From CAYIBD01 sp964361655 (GTDB taxonomy: Bacteria > Patescibacteriota > Minisyncoccia > Sungbacterales > SURF-37): 5,323 nt of DNA. Location of the stretch: contig CAYIBD010000040.1 in NCBI GenBank assembly GCA_964361655.1, positions 1 through 5,323 of the forward strand. Direction: 5' to 3'. Shown here piece after piece: positions 1-4,753 of the stretch (positions are counted from its first letter, which is position 1; the number at the start of each line of letters is the position of its first letter). The position numbers were made by a program, and so were the translations under genes. The notes under the pieces were generated by a model that was given only the letters and a program-made list of their open reading frames with translations, was not told where the DNA came from and ran no database searches.

Positions 1-502
1 GAACTGCTTCAGTTGTGGTTGCAGTTGGTGGCGGAGGTGGGGGCGGCGGCGGAGGCGGTGGGGGCGGCGGCGGAGGAGGTGGCGGCGGAGGTGCCGGCGG
101 AGGAGGTGCGGTCACATGGAACGGCATGGCGTTAGAAATGCCGTTTGAGTTCACGACTTTAATCGGACAGGCCGCGCCGACATTACAAGCTGTACTGGCA
201 GGTAGCGTAAAGGAGAGAGATTTTAAAGTAGGCGAAGGCAAACCAGTGAGGAGCGTTTTCCCATGCACCTCAATGTCATTCCCCTGCGCCGTAAATCCGC
301 TGCCGGCAAGCGTGAGAACGCTGCCCAGCGGTCCCGATGCCGGGGTGATTGAATCAATTTTTGGCGGCTTCTGGCCCTGAATCGCACCGAGCAGATTCGA
401 TCCGGGAACGGTTGAAAGAGCGCCCACCATGACGACGCTCATTGCTGCCATGAAGCCAACGACAAAGGCAGCGATACTGGTCATAAACCCGTTTTGATTC
501 AT
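1..502 (-). CDS. Secreted or membrane-anchored IPT/TIG-domain protein with polyproline tract (C-terminus outside window)
   Basis: The frame opens at ATG 500-502 and runs off the left edge after 167 codons. An in-frame TAG lies five codons upstream, so this ATG or Met7 is the start. Residues about 8-29 form one hydrophobic segment (SIAAFVVGFMAAMSVVMVGA), read as a signal peptide or anchor. Its n-region (MNQNGFMTS) unusually lacks Lys or Arg. Residues about 48-137 match an IPT/TIG immunoglobulin-like fold: IDSITPASGPLGSVLTLAGS, then GF, and later VVNSNGISNAMPFHV, with two Cys that could pair. Then come APPPPA, 22 consecutive Pro, and a TATTTEAV linker. IPT/TIG domains are common in bacterial surface proteins, so an extracellular adhesive or structural role is inferred. 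The proline run should require EF-P for translation. No Shine-Dalgarno is visible. The gene follows the 100-bp inverted-repeat element, which may carry part of its promoter. Confidence 0.85.
   Translation of the reverse strand, partial: MNQNGFMTSIAAFVVGFMAAMSVVMVGALSTVPGSNLLGAIQGQKPPKIDSITPASGPLGSVLTLAGSGFTAQGNDIEVHGKTLLTGLPSPTLKSLSFTLPASTACNVGAACPIKVVNSNGISNAMPFHVTAPPPPAPPPPPPPPPPPPPPPPPPPPPPTATTTEAV
35..76 (-). repeat. Two tandem 21-bp units inside the polyproline coding tract
   Basis: Positions 35-55 and 56-76 are adjacent 21-bp units that differ only at their first base (a versus c on the plus strand). Each encodes seven prolines with the same mixed order of CCT, CCG, CCC and CCA codons. 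A recent in-frame duplication within the polyproline run is the simplest reading. It makes the tract length a likely variable site between strains. Confidence 0.8.
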
Positions 503-536
503 AGGTCGAGGTTTCTTCTACTTGGGCAAGATAAAT

Positions 537-636
537 CCCGCACCTTTCCGCAGGGTATTTACCCTGCGGAAAGAAGATTAAACATTGTCCCTTCGCCCCT
601 GCGGCAAGACCGCAGGGTATTCGAGAAAGGTGCGGG
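537..636. mobile_element. 100-bp MITE/REP-like element with 12-bp terminal inverted repeats and ATAAAT flanks
   Basis: The ends are perfect inverted repeats: CCCGCACCTTTC (537-548) and GAAAGGTGCGGG (625-636). Both sides carry the same hexamer ATAAAT (531-536 and 637-642), which fits a 6-bp target-site duplication. Inside are two more hairpins: a 14-bp stem with a 2-nt loop (544-557 with 560-573) and an 8-bp stem CCCTGCGG/CCGCAGGG (597-604 with 610-617). The 12-mer CCGCAGGGTATT occurs twice (548-559 and 610-621). Folded, it gives a terminal stem with two side hairpins. No coding capacity is seen. It could be a miniature transposable element, a REP-like repeat, or a structured leader RNA of the IPT/TIG gene. 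Confidence 0.55.
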
Positions 637-643
637 ATAAATG

Positions 644-667
644 TAAAACGCCCGGCATTGCCGGGCG
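644..667 (-). terminator. Candidate rho-independent terminator
   Basis: CGCCCGGC (649-656) pairs with GCCGGGCG (660-667) around a 3-nt loop. On the minus strand the hairpin is followed directly by TTTTAC. The T run is only four bases long, so strength is uncertain. It would stop minus-strand transcripts arriving from the 865-1050 gene before the IPT/TIG gene. Confidence 0.5.
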
Positions 668-692
668 CTCCTATTCCTCCCGAGGTAGATTG

Positions 693-749
693 ATGGAGAA
701 AGAAAAGCAAGGCAATATGCCGTTTTTCTTTCCCGAGGGCCGTCGCTAA
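693..749 (+). CDS. Possible 18-residue small ORF (leader-peptide-like)
   Basis: ATG 693-695 opens MEKEKQGNMPFFFPEGRR, ending at TAA 747-749. A GAGGT sequence lies 6 nt upstream of the ATG, a better Shine-Dalgarno placement than any of the larger genes here has. The 3' part overlaps a 7-bp hairpin (735-741 with 758-764), and the 5' part overlaps an A/T-rich inverted repeat (698-706 with 724-732), so the DNA may be constrained as structure rather than as coding sequence. It is the only plus-strand candidate in this part, and no plus-strand gene follows that it could lead. It may be chance. Confidence 0.2.
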   Translation: MEKEKQGNMPFFFPEGRR

Positions 750-764
750 GGCGTAGAGGCCCTC
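698..764. other. Pair of adjacent hairpins
   Basis: The first hairpin pairs GAAAGAAAA (698-706) with TTTTCTTTC (724-732), with an inner GGCA/TGCC stem (711-714 with 718-721). Read on either strand it has an A-tract, a short stem and a T-tract, so it could be a weak bidirectional terminator. The second pairs GAGGGCC (735-741) with GGCCCTC (758-764) around a 16-nt loop, with no T-tract on either side. Role unknown. Confidence 0.4.
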
Positions 765-805
765 AGTGCAAGTTTAGACGCTGTATTGGGGTGGTCAAGC
801 GGTCT

Positions 806-814
806 TGTGGATAA
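806..814 (-). promoter_or_regulatory. Perfect DnaA-box 9-mer (TTATCCACA)
   Basis: The minus strand reads TTATCCACA, the strong consensus DnaA site. It lies in a gene-free stretch (765-864) next to the inverted repeat TTGATGG (821-827) / CCATCAA (854-860). Only one perfect copy was found, with no AT-rich unwinding region or box cluster, so an origin is not supported. It may be a DnaA-titrating or regulatory site, or chance. Confidence 0.35.
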
Positions 815-864
815 CTATTTTTGATGGCCAAATAGTGCGGTGGTATTGTTAAACCATCAATCCC

Positions 865-1050
865 TTATGAGGGGGAGGTCGTGCAAGAGAGGCACCTCTG
901 CCTTTTGTGCGGCTCACACAGCTCCTTCCCGTCCTTCTTGGTTAGGAAAGCTCCTTCATCAACCAGCCATATCTTTCTTTCCCCACTAGAGCCCTCGTGG
1001 GGATTGTAGCGGTCAAAGCCGCACGTGGAATTTCTTTCCTCCCCATCCAC
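865..1050 (-). CDS. Small hypothetical protein with Cys/His cluster, possibly metal-binding
   Basis: This is a 61-residue frame from GTG 1048-1050 to a TAA at 865. It is not recognised as a named family. The sequence reads like real protein, with GFDRYNPHEG, KIWLVDEGAFLTKKDGKELC and a C-terminal CEPHKRQRCLSC. Cys10, Cys46, His49, Cys53 and Cys56 could form a small zinc site. The frame is open upstream to a TAG near 1107 but offers no ATG, TTG or GTG before this GTG, so the start is uncertain. There is no Shine-Dalgarno. A TATAAA (1099-1104, minus) lies about 50 nt upstream without a convincing -35. An inverted-repeat leader sits in between. If real, it is transcribed after the 1165-1380 gene. 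A chance frame remains possible. Confidence 0.4.
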   Translation of the reverse strand: MDGEERNSTCGFDRYNPHEGSSGERKIWLVDEGAFLTKKDGKELCEPHKRQRCLSCTTSPS

Positions 1051-1061
1051 GCGCTGGCGTG

Positions 1062-1121
1062 GCTGCGGGAGGTTTCCAGAACGAGACCTCTTTATTTGTT
1101 TATACTAGAAGACCCCGCAGC
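1062..1121 (-). promoter_or_regulatory. Nested inverted repeats in the leader of the 865-1050 gene
   Basis: An outer perfect 8-bp repeat, GCTGCGGG (1062-1069) and CCCGCAGC (1114-1121), encloses a 7-bp stem with one wobble (1069-1075 with 1084-1090). The minus-strand TATAAA lies between the arms. On the plus strand the inner hairpin is followed by a T-rich run (TTTATTTGTTTAT), a terminator-like arrangement, but no plus-strand gene needs one. The function may be a leader structure; this is uncertain. Confidence 0.3.
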
Positions 1122-1164
1122 TTTGCTCTCGGTATGTCCGTTTCGGACGCGGTGCCGTTCATGC

Positions 1165-1380
1165 TTACCGCCGGACGAGCGTGTACGCTCCGTCCTGGTA
1201 GATCAGCGTAAACTGGTGGTCCTCGTCGTCCTCGAAGGGTGCGGAGCCGTTCCGCCGCGCCTGGTCGAAGAACACGCCGGCCTCGCTCGAGTCAAGATCG
1301 TCGCGGAGGTGCGCGATGCCTTCAGTGGCGTTCTCTTCATAGGCCACGGTGTAGCCGTGGACGGTTGTTTTACTGGCCAT
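1165..1380 (-). CDS. Small acidic hypothetical protein, 71 residues
   Basis: ATG 1378-1380 to TAA 1165-1167 encodes a 71-residue soluble, acidic protein that starts MASKTTVHGYTVAYEENATE and ends DHQFTLIYQDGAYTLVRR. There is no signal peptide, membrane segment or cysteine. The middle holds LRDDLDSSEAGVFFDQARRN and an acidic patch FEDDEDH. The family is not recognised. An extended -10 promoter (TGCTATAAT) ends 6 nt before the ATG, which fixes this start and suggests a leaderless mRNA. The in-frame TTG at 1408-1410 lies upstream of that promoter and inside a repeat arm, so it was rejected. The 204-bp inverted-repeat element ends 17 bp upstream. A 10-bp hairpin with one bulge (1173-1195) overlaps the last codons. 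Confidence 0.7.
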   Translation of the reverse strand: MASKTTVHGYTVAYEENATEGIAHLRDDLDSSEAGVFFDQARRNGSAPFEDDEDHQFTLIYQDGAYTLVRR

Positions 1381-1386
1381 GCTGGA

Positions 1387-1395
1387 ATTATAGCA
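1387..1395 (-). promoter_or_regulatory. Extended -10 promoter, leaderless arrangement
   Basis: The minus strand reads TGC-TATAAT followed by 6 nt and the ATG of the 71-residue protein. It is a perfect -10 hexamer with the TGN extension. Transcription starting about 7 nt downstream would begin at the ATG. No good -35 is seen at 16-18 bp, where the sequence is already the arm of the 204-bp element. Extended -10 promoters can work without one. Confidence 0.65.
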
Positions 1396-1397
1396 TA

Positions 1398-1601
1398 CCC
1401 GGTAGTACAACTTCGAACGTAATACCTTCGGTTTTCCTCTAAAACAGCGGAAGGGGTTTTATACCGCTTGGTCAATCTTTGGTGCCCGAAGTTGCCATGA
1501 GCAGCCACAGGTTCGCGGAGTGAACCAATGGGACTACGAATACAGGAAACTGGTTTAACCCGGCTCTTTCTTATCGCTCCGTTCGAAGTTGTACTACCGG
1601 G
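1398..1601. mobile_element. 204-bp MITE-like element with 22-bp perfect terminal inverted repeats and CATA flanks
   Basis: Positions 1398-1419 and 1580-1601 are perfect 22-bp inverted repeats (core GGTAGTACAACTTCGAAC and its complement). CATA flanks both ends directly (1394-1397 and 1602-1605), as expected of a 4-bp target-site duplication. The interior has no credible protein. It has local hairpins, including GTTTT/AAAAC (1431-1445 region) and GGTTC/GAACC near 1513-1529. It is inserted between the CDP-alcohol transferase gene and the promoter of the 71-residue gene, so it supplies the DNA just upstream of that -10 box. An alternative reading is a non-coding RNA closed by a 22-bp terminal stem, but the matching flanks favour a mobile element. 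Confidence 0.6.
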
Positions 1602-1642
1602 CATAATCCGCCGCAGGTTCAGCCGATCACCTCCTGGGCCGC

Positions 1643-2410
1643 CTAGGCCCGGGAATGGGCCTGGAACGAAAAACGGACCACCATGCCATGGATGAGTGCT
1701 GACATCGCGACGCTGACTATTGCAACGACCAGCAAGAAGTTTCCAACTGGAATGAATATCGGGGCAGCACTGCCGGCCAGGAGCAGCACCAGACCCGCAA
1801 AATAGAAGAAGGCCTTCAGGCGATCAATCTCGAGCTTGCTCTGGCCGCTGATTTTTTTGGTGAAAGCAGTACCGAATGAGGCCGTCCGCATGGCGGCCAG
1901 GATTTGAAGTCCCTTCAGCGCGAGAATCACGAGCGAGCCAATCCCGAACCAGAGGAAGATGGTCCAGGAAAGCGTGCCCTGCCAAAGAAGCCCGACCGTG
2001 AGAACAATAAAAAGCAGGAAATCGCGGAAGCCGTCCAAGAATCCCCCGCTTTTTGTGACCCGGTTCGTCAGCCGGGCCAGCGACCCATCGAACATATCAG
2101 AAAGGGCCGCGCTGGCCGCGACCGCAAAAAGCCACGGCGTGGCGGCACCCCTGAAGAAGAGATAGCCGAGAAGCGCGGTGAGACCAATGCCAGCCAGCGA
2201 GATGGCGTTGGGGCTCACGCCCAGCGCCTGGAACAGGGGCGCGGTCGGGCGGAGCAGTCGGTCGCGGAGTCCAATCTCTGTGGCTTCCATGGCGTCGAGG
2301 AGTTTTTGGAAGCGCTCCGGCCCCAAGAATGCGGGCAGAATGAGAAAGCCAGCGCCAGCGATGGCAACGTAGGTAAGAACAATTGAAACCCAGGCAGCCG
2401 AGGATTCCAT
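1643..2410 (-). CDS. CDP-alcohol phosphatidyltransferase family membrane protein
   Basis: The protein has 255 residues, from ATG 2408-2410 to a TAG at 1643. The family moves a phosphatidyl or similar group from a CDP-alcohol to an acceptor alcohol in the membrane, as in phospholipid head-group synthesis. The complete signature D-x2-DG-x2-AR-x8-G-x3-D-x3-D is present: Asp105, Asp108, Gly109, Ala112, Arg113, Gly122, Asp126 and Asp130 (SDMFDGSLARLTNR, then GGFLDGFRD). These Asp residues bind the catalytic metal. Hydrophobic segments lie at about 8-28, 69-87, 91-104, 131-140, 146-172, 203-218 and 220-241. LGVSPNAIS before the motif is also typical. The N-terminal helix at 8-28 is an addition to the usual core. 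Acceptor specificity (PgsA-like or other) cannot be read. It starts 55 nt after the MFS stop with no clear promoter of its own, so cotranscription is likely. Confidence 0.9.
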   Translation of the reverse strand: MESSAAWVSIVLTYVAIAGAGFLILPAFLGPERFQKLLDAMEATEIGLRDRLLRPTAPLFQALGVSPNAISLAGIGLTALLGYLFFRGAATPWLFAVAASAALSDMFDGSLARLTNRVTKSGGFLDGFRDFLLFIVLTVGLLWQGTLSWTIFLWFGIGSLVILALKGLQILAAMRTASFGTAFTKKISGQSKLEIDRLKAFFYFAGLVLLLAGSAAPIFIPVGNFLLVVAIVSVAMSALIHGMVVRFSFQAHSRA

Positions 2411-2465
2411 AGCGGTTACTGCATATTCTCACATTTCTAGCCGTTTTAGCCAGGGGCTGGCAGCT

Positions 2466-3779
2466 TCAAGGGCTGGCGGTGGCGGATGCGTCTTGCGCGA
2501 TGCGGCTTCGATTAAAAAAGAGCGCAATGCCGGCCAATAGCACGACGGCCGCACCAGCGGCAATGGCCGCTGGCGGCCCGAAGCGCTCGGCAGCGGCGCC
2601 CATGGCGAAGTTTCCAAAGGGTGCTACGCCGAGGAAGGTGAGTACGAAAAGACTTGTCACTCGCCCGCGCATTGCCGGCTCGACCGCGTGCTGGATGGTG
2701 GTGCTGATCATGGGGAACGCGGAGGCGAATCCGAGTCCGATGAAGAATGAGGCCACCAGGCCGAGCTCAAAGCTCCGGACGAGTGCAAAGGCGGTGAGCG
2801 CCGCCCCGAGGGCAAGATTGCCGCCGACGATGAAGGTGGCTGCCCCAATCCGTTGCGAGAAGGCCGAAATAAAGATCGCCGCAACAACCGCCCCGATTCC
2901 GGATGCGGCATAGAGGTAGCCGAGCTCTGCTGCCCCGCGTCCGAAGACCTGTTCCACGACTGCGGGGAGGATCGCGGTGTAGGAGAAGCCGAAGAGCGAT
3001 ATTACCGCCGAGGTGATGAGGAGCATCCGGATCAGCGGATGCGAGAAGGCATAGGCGATACCGGCTCGGATGGCCTTAAGCGGGTGAGGGTGGTGCGCGG
3101 GCTCGTGACGGTAGCCGGTGATCATTGCCAAGGAGACAATGGCCGCGATGAAGCTTGCGGCGTTTACCAGGAACGTGCCGCCGGTGCCGATGAGCGAGAT
3201 TAAGATTCCGGCCATGGCCGGACCCACGATCCGCGAGGCGTTGAACGTCGCCGATGCGAGGGCGATGGCCGAAGCCAGGTGCTCGCGGCGCACGATTTCA
3301 AACGTGAAGGCCTGACGCGCCGGCAAGTCTATGGCGTTTACGACTCCGGCCAGGAATGCGAGGAGCGCGATTGCAGCCAGGGTTGCGGCGTTGGCAATGG
3401 CCAGGAACCCGAGGATCGCGGCCAGGATCATTGAGATAATTTGCGCGGCAATGAGGATTTTCCGCTTGTCGTACCGATCCGCGACCACGCCCGCCGGCAG
3501 ACCGAAGATGACCGTGGGCAGCATGCCGAGTGCTGCGATCGCTCCGACCCAGAAGGCCGAGTGGGTAAGCTCGAGCACCAGCCACCCCTGGGCCACGGTC
3601 TGGAGCCAGGTGCCGATCATCGAGATCAGCTGGCCGTTGAAGTACAGCCGGAAGTTCCGCTCGGAAAATGCCGGGAAGGCGCGGCCGAACCACCCAAACC
3701 AATCCGGCGCCTGGCCGAGGGTTAACTCTGGGCTCTCACTTGCGATCAACCGGCTTTCAACCTCGTTCTCGTTTGGCAT
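2466..3779 (-). CDS. MFS transporter, MFS_3 (EntS-like exporter) type
   Basis: The protein has 437 residues with about twelve hydrophobic segments, the normal size for the family. It is a proton-driven exporter of small molecules; the substrate is unknown. Family marks are FSERNFRLYFNGQLISMIGT (39-57), motif A GVVADRYDKRK (97-107), and NAIDLPARQAF (148-158), characteristic of the MFS_3/enterobactin-exporter branch. A cytosolic loop with His-Pro repeats (225-233) separates the two halves. ATG 3777-3779 was chosen over the far upstream ATG at 3977 because the extra 66 residues would be antisense to the small gene upstream and lie across its terminator. A TACAAT -10 box also ends 8 nt before this ATG. 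It probably forms an operon with the CDP-alcohol transferase downstream. Confidence 0.92.
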   Translation of the reverse strand: MPNENEVESRLIASESPELTLGQAPDWFGWFGRAFPAFSERNFRLYFNGQLISMIGTWLQTVAQGWLVLELTHSAFWVGAIAALGMLPTVIFGLPAGVVADRYDKRKILIAAQIISMILAAILGFLAIANAATLAAIALLAFLAGVVNAIDLPARQAFTFEIVRREHLASAIALASATFNASRIVGPAMAGILISLIGTGGTFLVNAASFIAAIVSLAMITGYRHEPAHHPHPLKAIRAGIAYAFSHPLIRMLLITSAVISLFGFSYTAILPAVVEQVFGRGAAELGYLYAASGIGAVVAAIFISAFSQRIGAATFIVGGNLALGAALTAFALVRSFELGLVASFFIGLGFASAFPMISTTIQHAVEPAMRGRVTSLFVLTFLGVAPFGNFAMGAAAERFGPPAAIAAGAAVVLLAGIALFFNRSRIAQDASATASP

Positions 3780-3787
3780 GGAGTTTG

Positions 3788-3817
3788 ATTGTACTCCGGA
3801 GGCCGCTTGGGTTTCCA
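3788..3817 (-). promoter_or_regulatory. Promoter of the MFS gene, near-leaderless
   Basis: On the minus strand TACAAT (3788-3793, five of six consensus) ends 8 nt before the ATG at 3779. An 18-bp spacer upstream lies TGGAAA (3812-3817, four of six). The predicted start falls at or within one or two bases of the ATG. It lies just after the upstream gene's terminator. Confidence 0.5.
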
Positions 3818-3833
3818 GTTTGGCTCTTGGCCG

Positions 3834-3866
3834 AAAAGAAAAACCGCCCGGGCGTGCGCCGGGCGG
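3834..3866 (-). terminator. Strong rho-independent terminator of the 3883-4086 gene
   Basis: CCGCCCGG (3844-3851) pairs with CCGGGCGG (3859-3866) around a 7-nt loop. On the minus strand the stem is followed by TTTTTCTTTT (3843-3834). An alternative outer repeat AAAAACCGC/GCGGTTTTT (3839-3847 with 3873-3881) could make it work partly in both directions. It separates the small gene from the MFS operon. Confidence 0.88.
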
Positions 3867-3882
3867 CTTCTCGCGGTTTTTA

Positions 3883-4086
3883 CTACGCCGCGACCAGTTT
3901 CTGTTCAATCTGGGCGTGGGCATCGGCCAGCGAAATCGTCGGTTCGCCGGGGTGCTTTTCGGCCAGGTGCTGATCAAGGGCCGCTTGGTTCCACGTCCCC
4001 TTCATCTTGCTAACCGCTTCCTCGCGGCTGTCGGCCTCAACGTCCATGGTATGGCCGCAGGAGCAAGTCATTGAGAATTTTTGCAT
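3883..4086 (-). CDS. Small CxC...HxxxxH protein, DUF1059-like, probable zinc-binding
   Basis: The protein has 67 residues, from ATG 4084-4086 to a TAG at 3883. It begins MQKFSMTCSCGHTMDVEADS. Cys8, Cys10 and His12, with His40 and His45 in LDQHLAEKH, give a plausible four-ligand metal site. The order (N-terminal Cys pair, REEAVSK helix, then a paired-His helix) resembles small DUF1059-type proteins. The assignment is by pattern only and the cellular role is unknown. The charged C-terminus (DAHAQIEQKLVAA) is probably a helix. No membrane segment or signal is visible. It is transcribed alone, with its own terminator directly after the stop. No Shine-Dalgarno is seen, and unlike the MFS and hicB genes there is no -10 box immediately before the ATG. 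Confidence 0.8.
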   Translation of the reverse strand: MQKFSMTCSCGHTMDVEADSREEAVSKMKGTWNQAALDQHLAEKHPGEPTISLADAHAQIEQKLVAA

Positions 4087-4152
4087 GGCAATGTTCGGAG
4101 CGTTACTTCGTATGTCGTTCGACCTTTCACCCAGCGGAGTGTTCGTGTCTCT

Positions 4153-4182
4153 ATCTTACTACACTATTCGCGTATCTTGCAA
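4153..4182 (-). promoter_or_regulatory. Possible promoter for the CxC protein gene
   Basis: On the minus strand TTGCAA (4177-4182) and TAAGAT (4153-4158) are separated by 18 bp; each matches consensus at four of six positions. It would give a leader of about 60 nt. Weak, and the only candidate seen. Confidence 0.25.
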
Positions 4183-4310
4183 CTCCCATATAAGAAAACC
4201 GCCCGAGCGAGTGTTCTGCTGGGCGAGGTTCGCCGGCAGAGGCGCGATGGGAGGATGAACTATTCCACCATTCGCGCGAATTAGACCATAGGAGAAAGAT
4301 ACCGCATCGT

Positions 4311-4352
4311 TCAGTCCCGTTGAAGCAAATACAGGATTTGTGGGCAAAATAG
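4311..4352 (+). repeat. Imperfect direct repeat, copy 1 (coding-tail remnant)
   Basis: It matches 5126-5167 at 36 of 42 positions, with a 17-base exact core TTGAAGCAAATACAGGA (4320-4336). Read on the plus strand it encodes SVPLKQIQDLWAK and a TAG stop. The other copy encodes SVALKQIQELLAK and TAA. Differences such as GAT/GAG, TTG/TTA and TAG/TAA fit past protein-level constraint on this strand. No start or complete gene is visible upstream. Confidence 0.65.
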
Positions 4353-4547
4353 AAACCGCCCGCCCCATCGTGAGCACCTTGTGCTGTGTACCATATCTAG
4401 TCAAGAAAAACTGAAGCACTCTTGGCTGGCTGGTCAACTTGTCTACCCCGAGCTGTATCGAGGGGCATTGGCTGGTTGGTGAGAAAGAATCAGACCATCC
4501 AATGCAAAACAATCCTTTCGCAGTGCGAAGCCGCGAGGTTGCTGACG

Positions 4548-4742
4548 TTATCTTTTCTTCGGTTGCGCGATACTCAAATCTCGGCAAATCTTTCGCGCGA
4601 GGTATGTATGAATTTCGTTGTGGCGCGGAACTGCCGAGGTTCCCCTGCTTTTGGGGTTGAGAAAGATGGTGTGGCGACTACCTTCCCGAATCTCGATACA
4701 CCCCGCGTTCAGCAGATGGCGAACCAAGTCAGTCCGCTTCAT
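4548..4742 (-). CDS. hicA: HicA-family mRNA interferase toxin
   Basis: The protein has 64 residues, from ATG 4740-4742 to a TAA at 4548, the usual HicA length. HicA toxins are small double-stranded-RNA-binding-fold ribonucleases that cleave mRNA when not held by HicB. The family pattern is clear: MKRTDLVRHLLNAGC helix, IREGSRHTIFLNP strand with the expected catalytic His24, and SAVPRHNEIHTYLARKICRD. The C-terminal LARKICRDLSIAQPKK matches HicA forms that end in a helix after the RHNEI motif. It starts 11 nt after the hicB stop, so it is cotranscribed and second in the operon. The spacer is pyrimidine-rich with no Shine-Dalgarno, suggesting weak or coupled toxin translation. It appears intact, with the catalytic His present. 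Confidence 0.88.
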   Translation of the reverse strand: MKRTDLVRHLLNAGCIEIREGSRHTIFLNPKSRGTSAVPRHNEIHTYLARKICRDLSIAQPKKR

Positions 4743-4753
4743 GTAAAGAGAAA

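Larger units (their letters stand above)
4087..4547. other. Gene-poor stretch between hicA and the CxC protein
   Basis: These 460 bases contain no convincing complete gene. They hold the direct-repeat copy at 4311-4352, with an open plus-strand frame from about 4194 leading into it (ending KQIQDLWAK, TAG). They also hold a possible minus-strand promoter at 4153-4182 and a small hairpin AGCAC/GTGCT near 4369. The rest looks like decayed coding sequence. Confidence 0.5.

Noticed and set aside
15..380. Plus-strand frame with a long polyglycine run
   Set aside because: It is the antisense of the polyproline tract. The minus-strand frame carries a signal segment and a recognisable IPT/TIG domain, so this one is a shadow.
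354..710. Minus-strand 118-codon frame from TTG
   Set aside because: It runs through the 100-bp element and hairpins and overlaps the start of the IPT/TIG gene out of frame. No protein-like features are seen.
800..865. Replication origin
   Set aside because: Only one DnaA box is present, with no AT-rich unwinding element and no dnaA, dnaN or similar neighbour.
1203..1604. Minus-strand 133-codon frame starting at the CATA flank
   Set aside because: It reads through both arms of the 204-bp element and then overlaps the 71-residue gene out of frame. The repeated PGSTTSN comes from the inverted repeat.
1610..1636. Resemblance to the 3' end of 16S rRNA (CCGCAGGTT and GATCACCTCCT)
   Set aside because: The two pieces match opposite strands of 16S rRNA and nothing upstream matches, so this is not an rRNA fragment.
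1904..2386. Plus-strand 160-codon frame
   Set aside because: It is antisense to the CDP-alcohol transferase gene, whose full catalytic signature is on the minus strand.
3780..3977. Longer N-terminus for the MFS protein
   Set aside because: The extra 66 codons are antisense to the CxC protein and cross its terminator. The TACAAT box supports the start at 3779.
3331..4074. Plus-strand 247-codon frame
   Set aside because: It is antisense to the MFS and CxC protein genes and has no family features.
4159..4587. Minus-strand 142-codon frame after hicA
   Set aside because: It has a TTG start inside hicA, no recognisable motif, and crosses the direct repeat whose coding pattern favours the other strand. 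It cannot be fully excluded.
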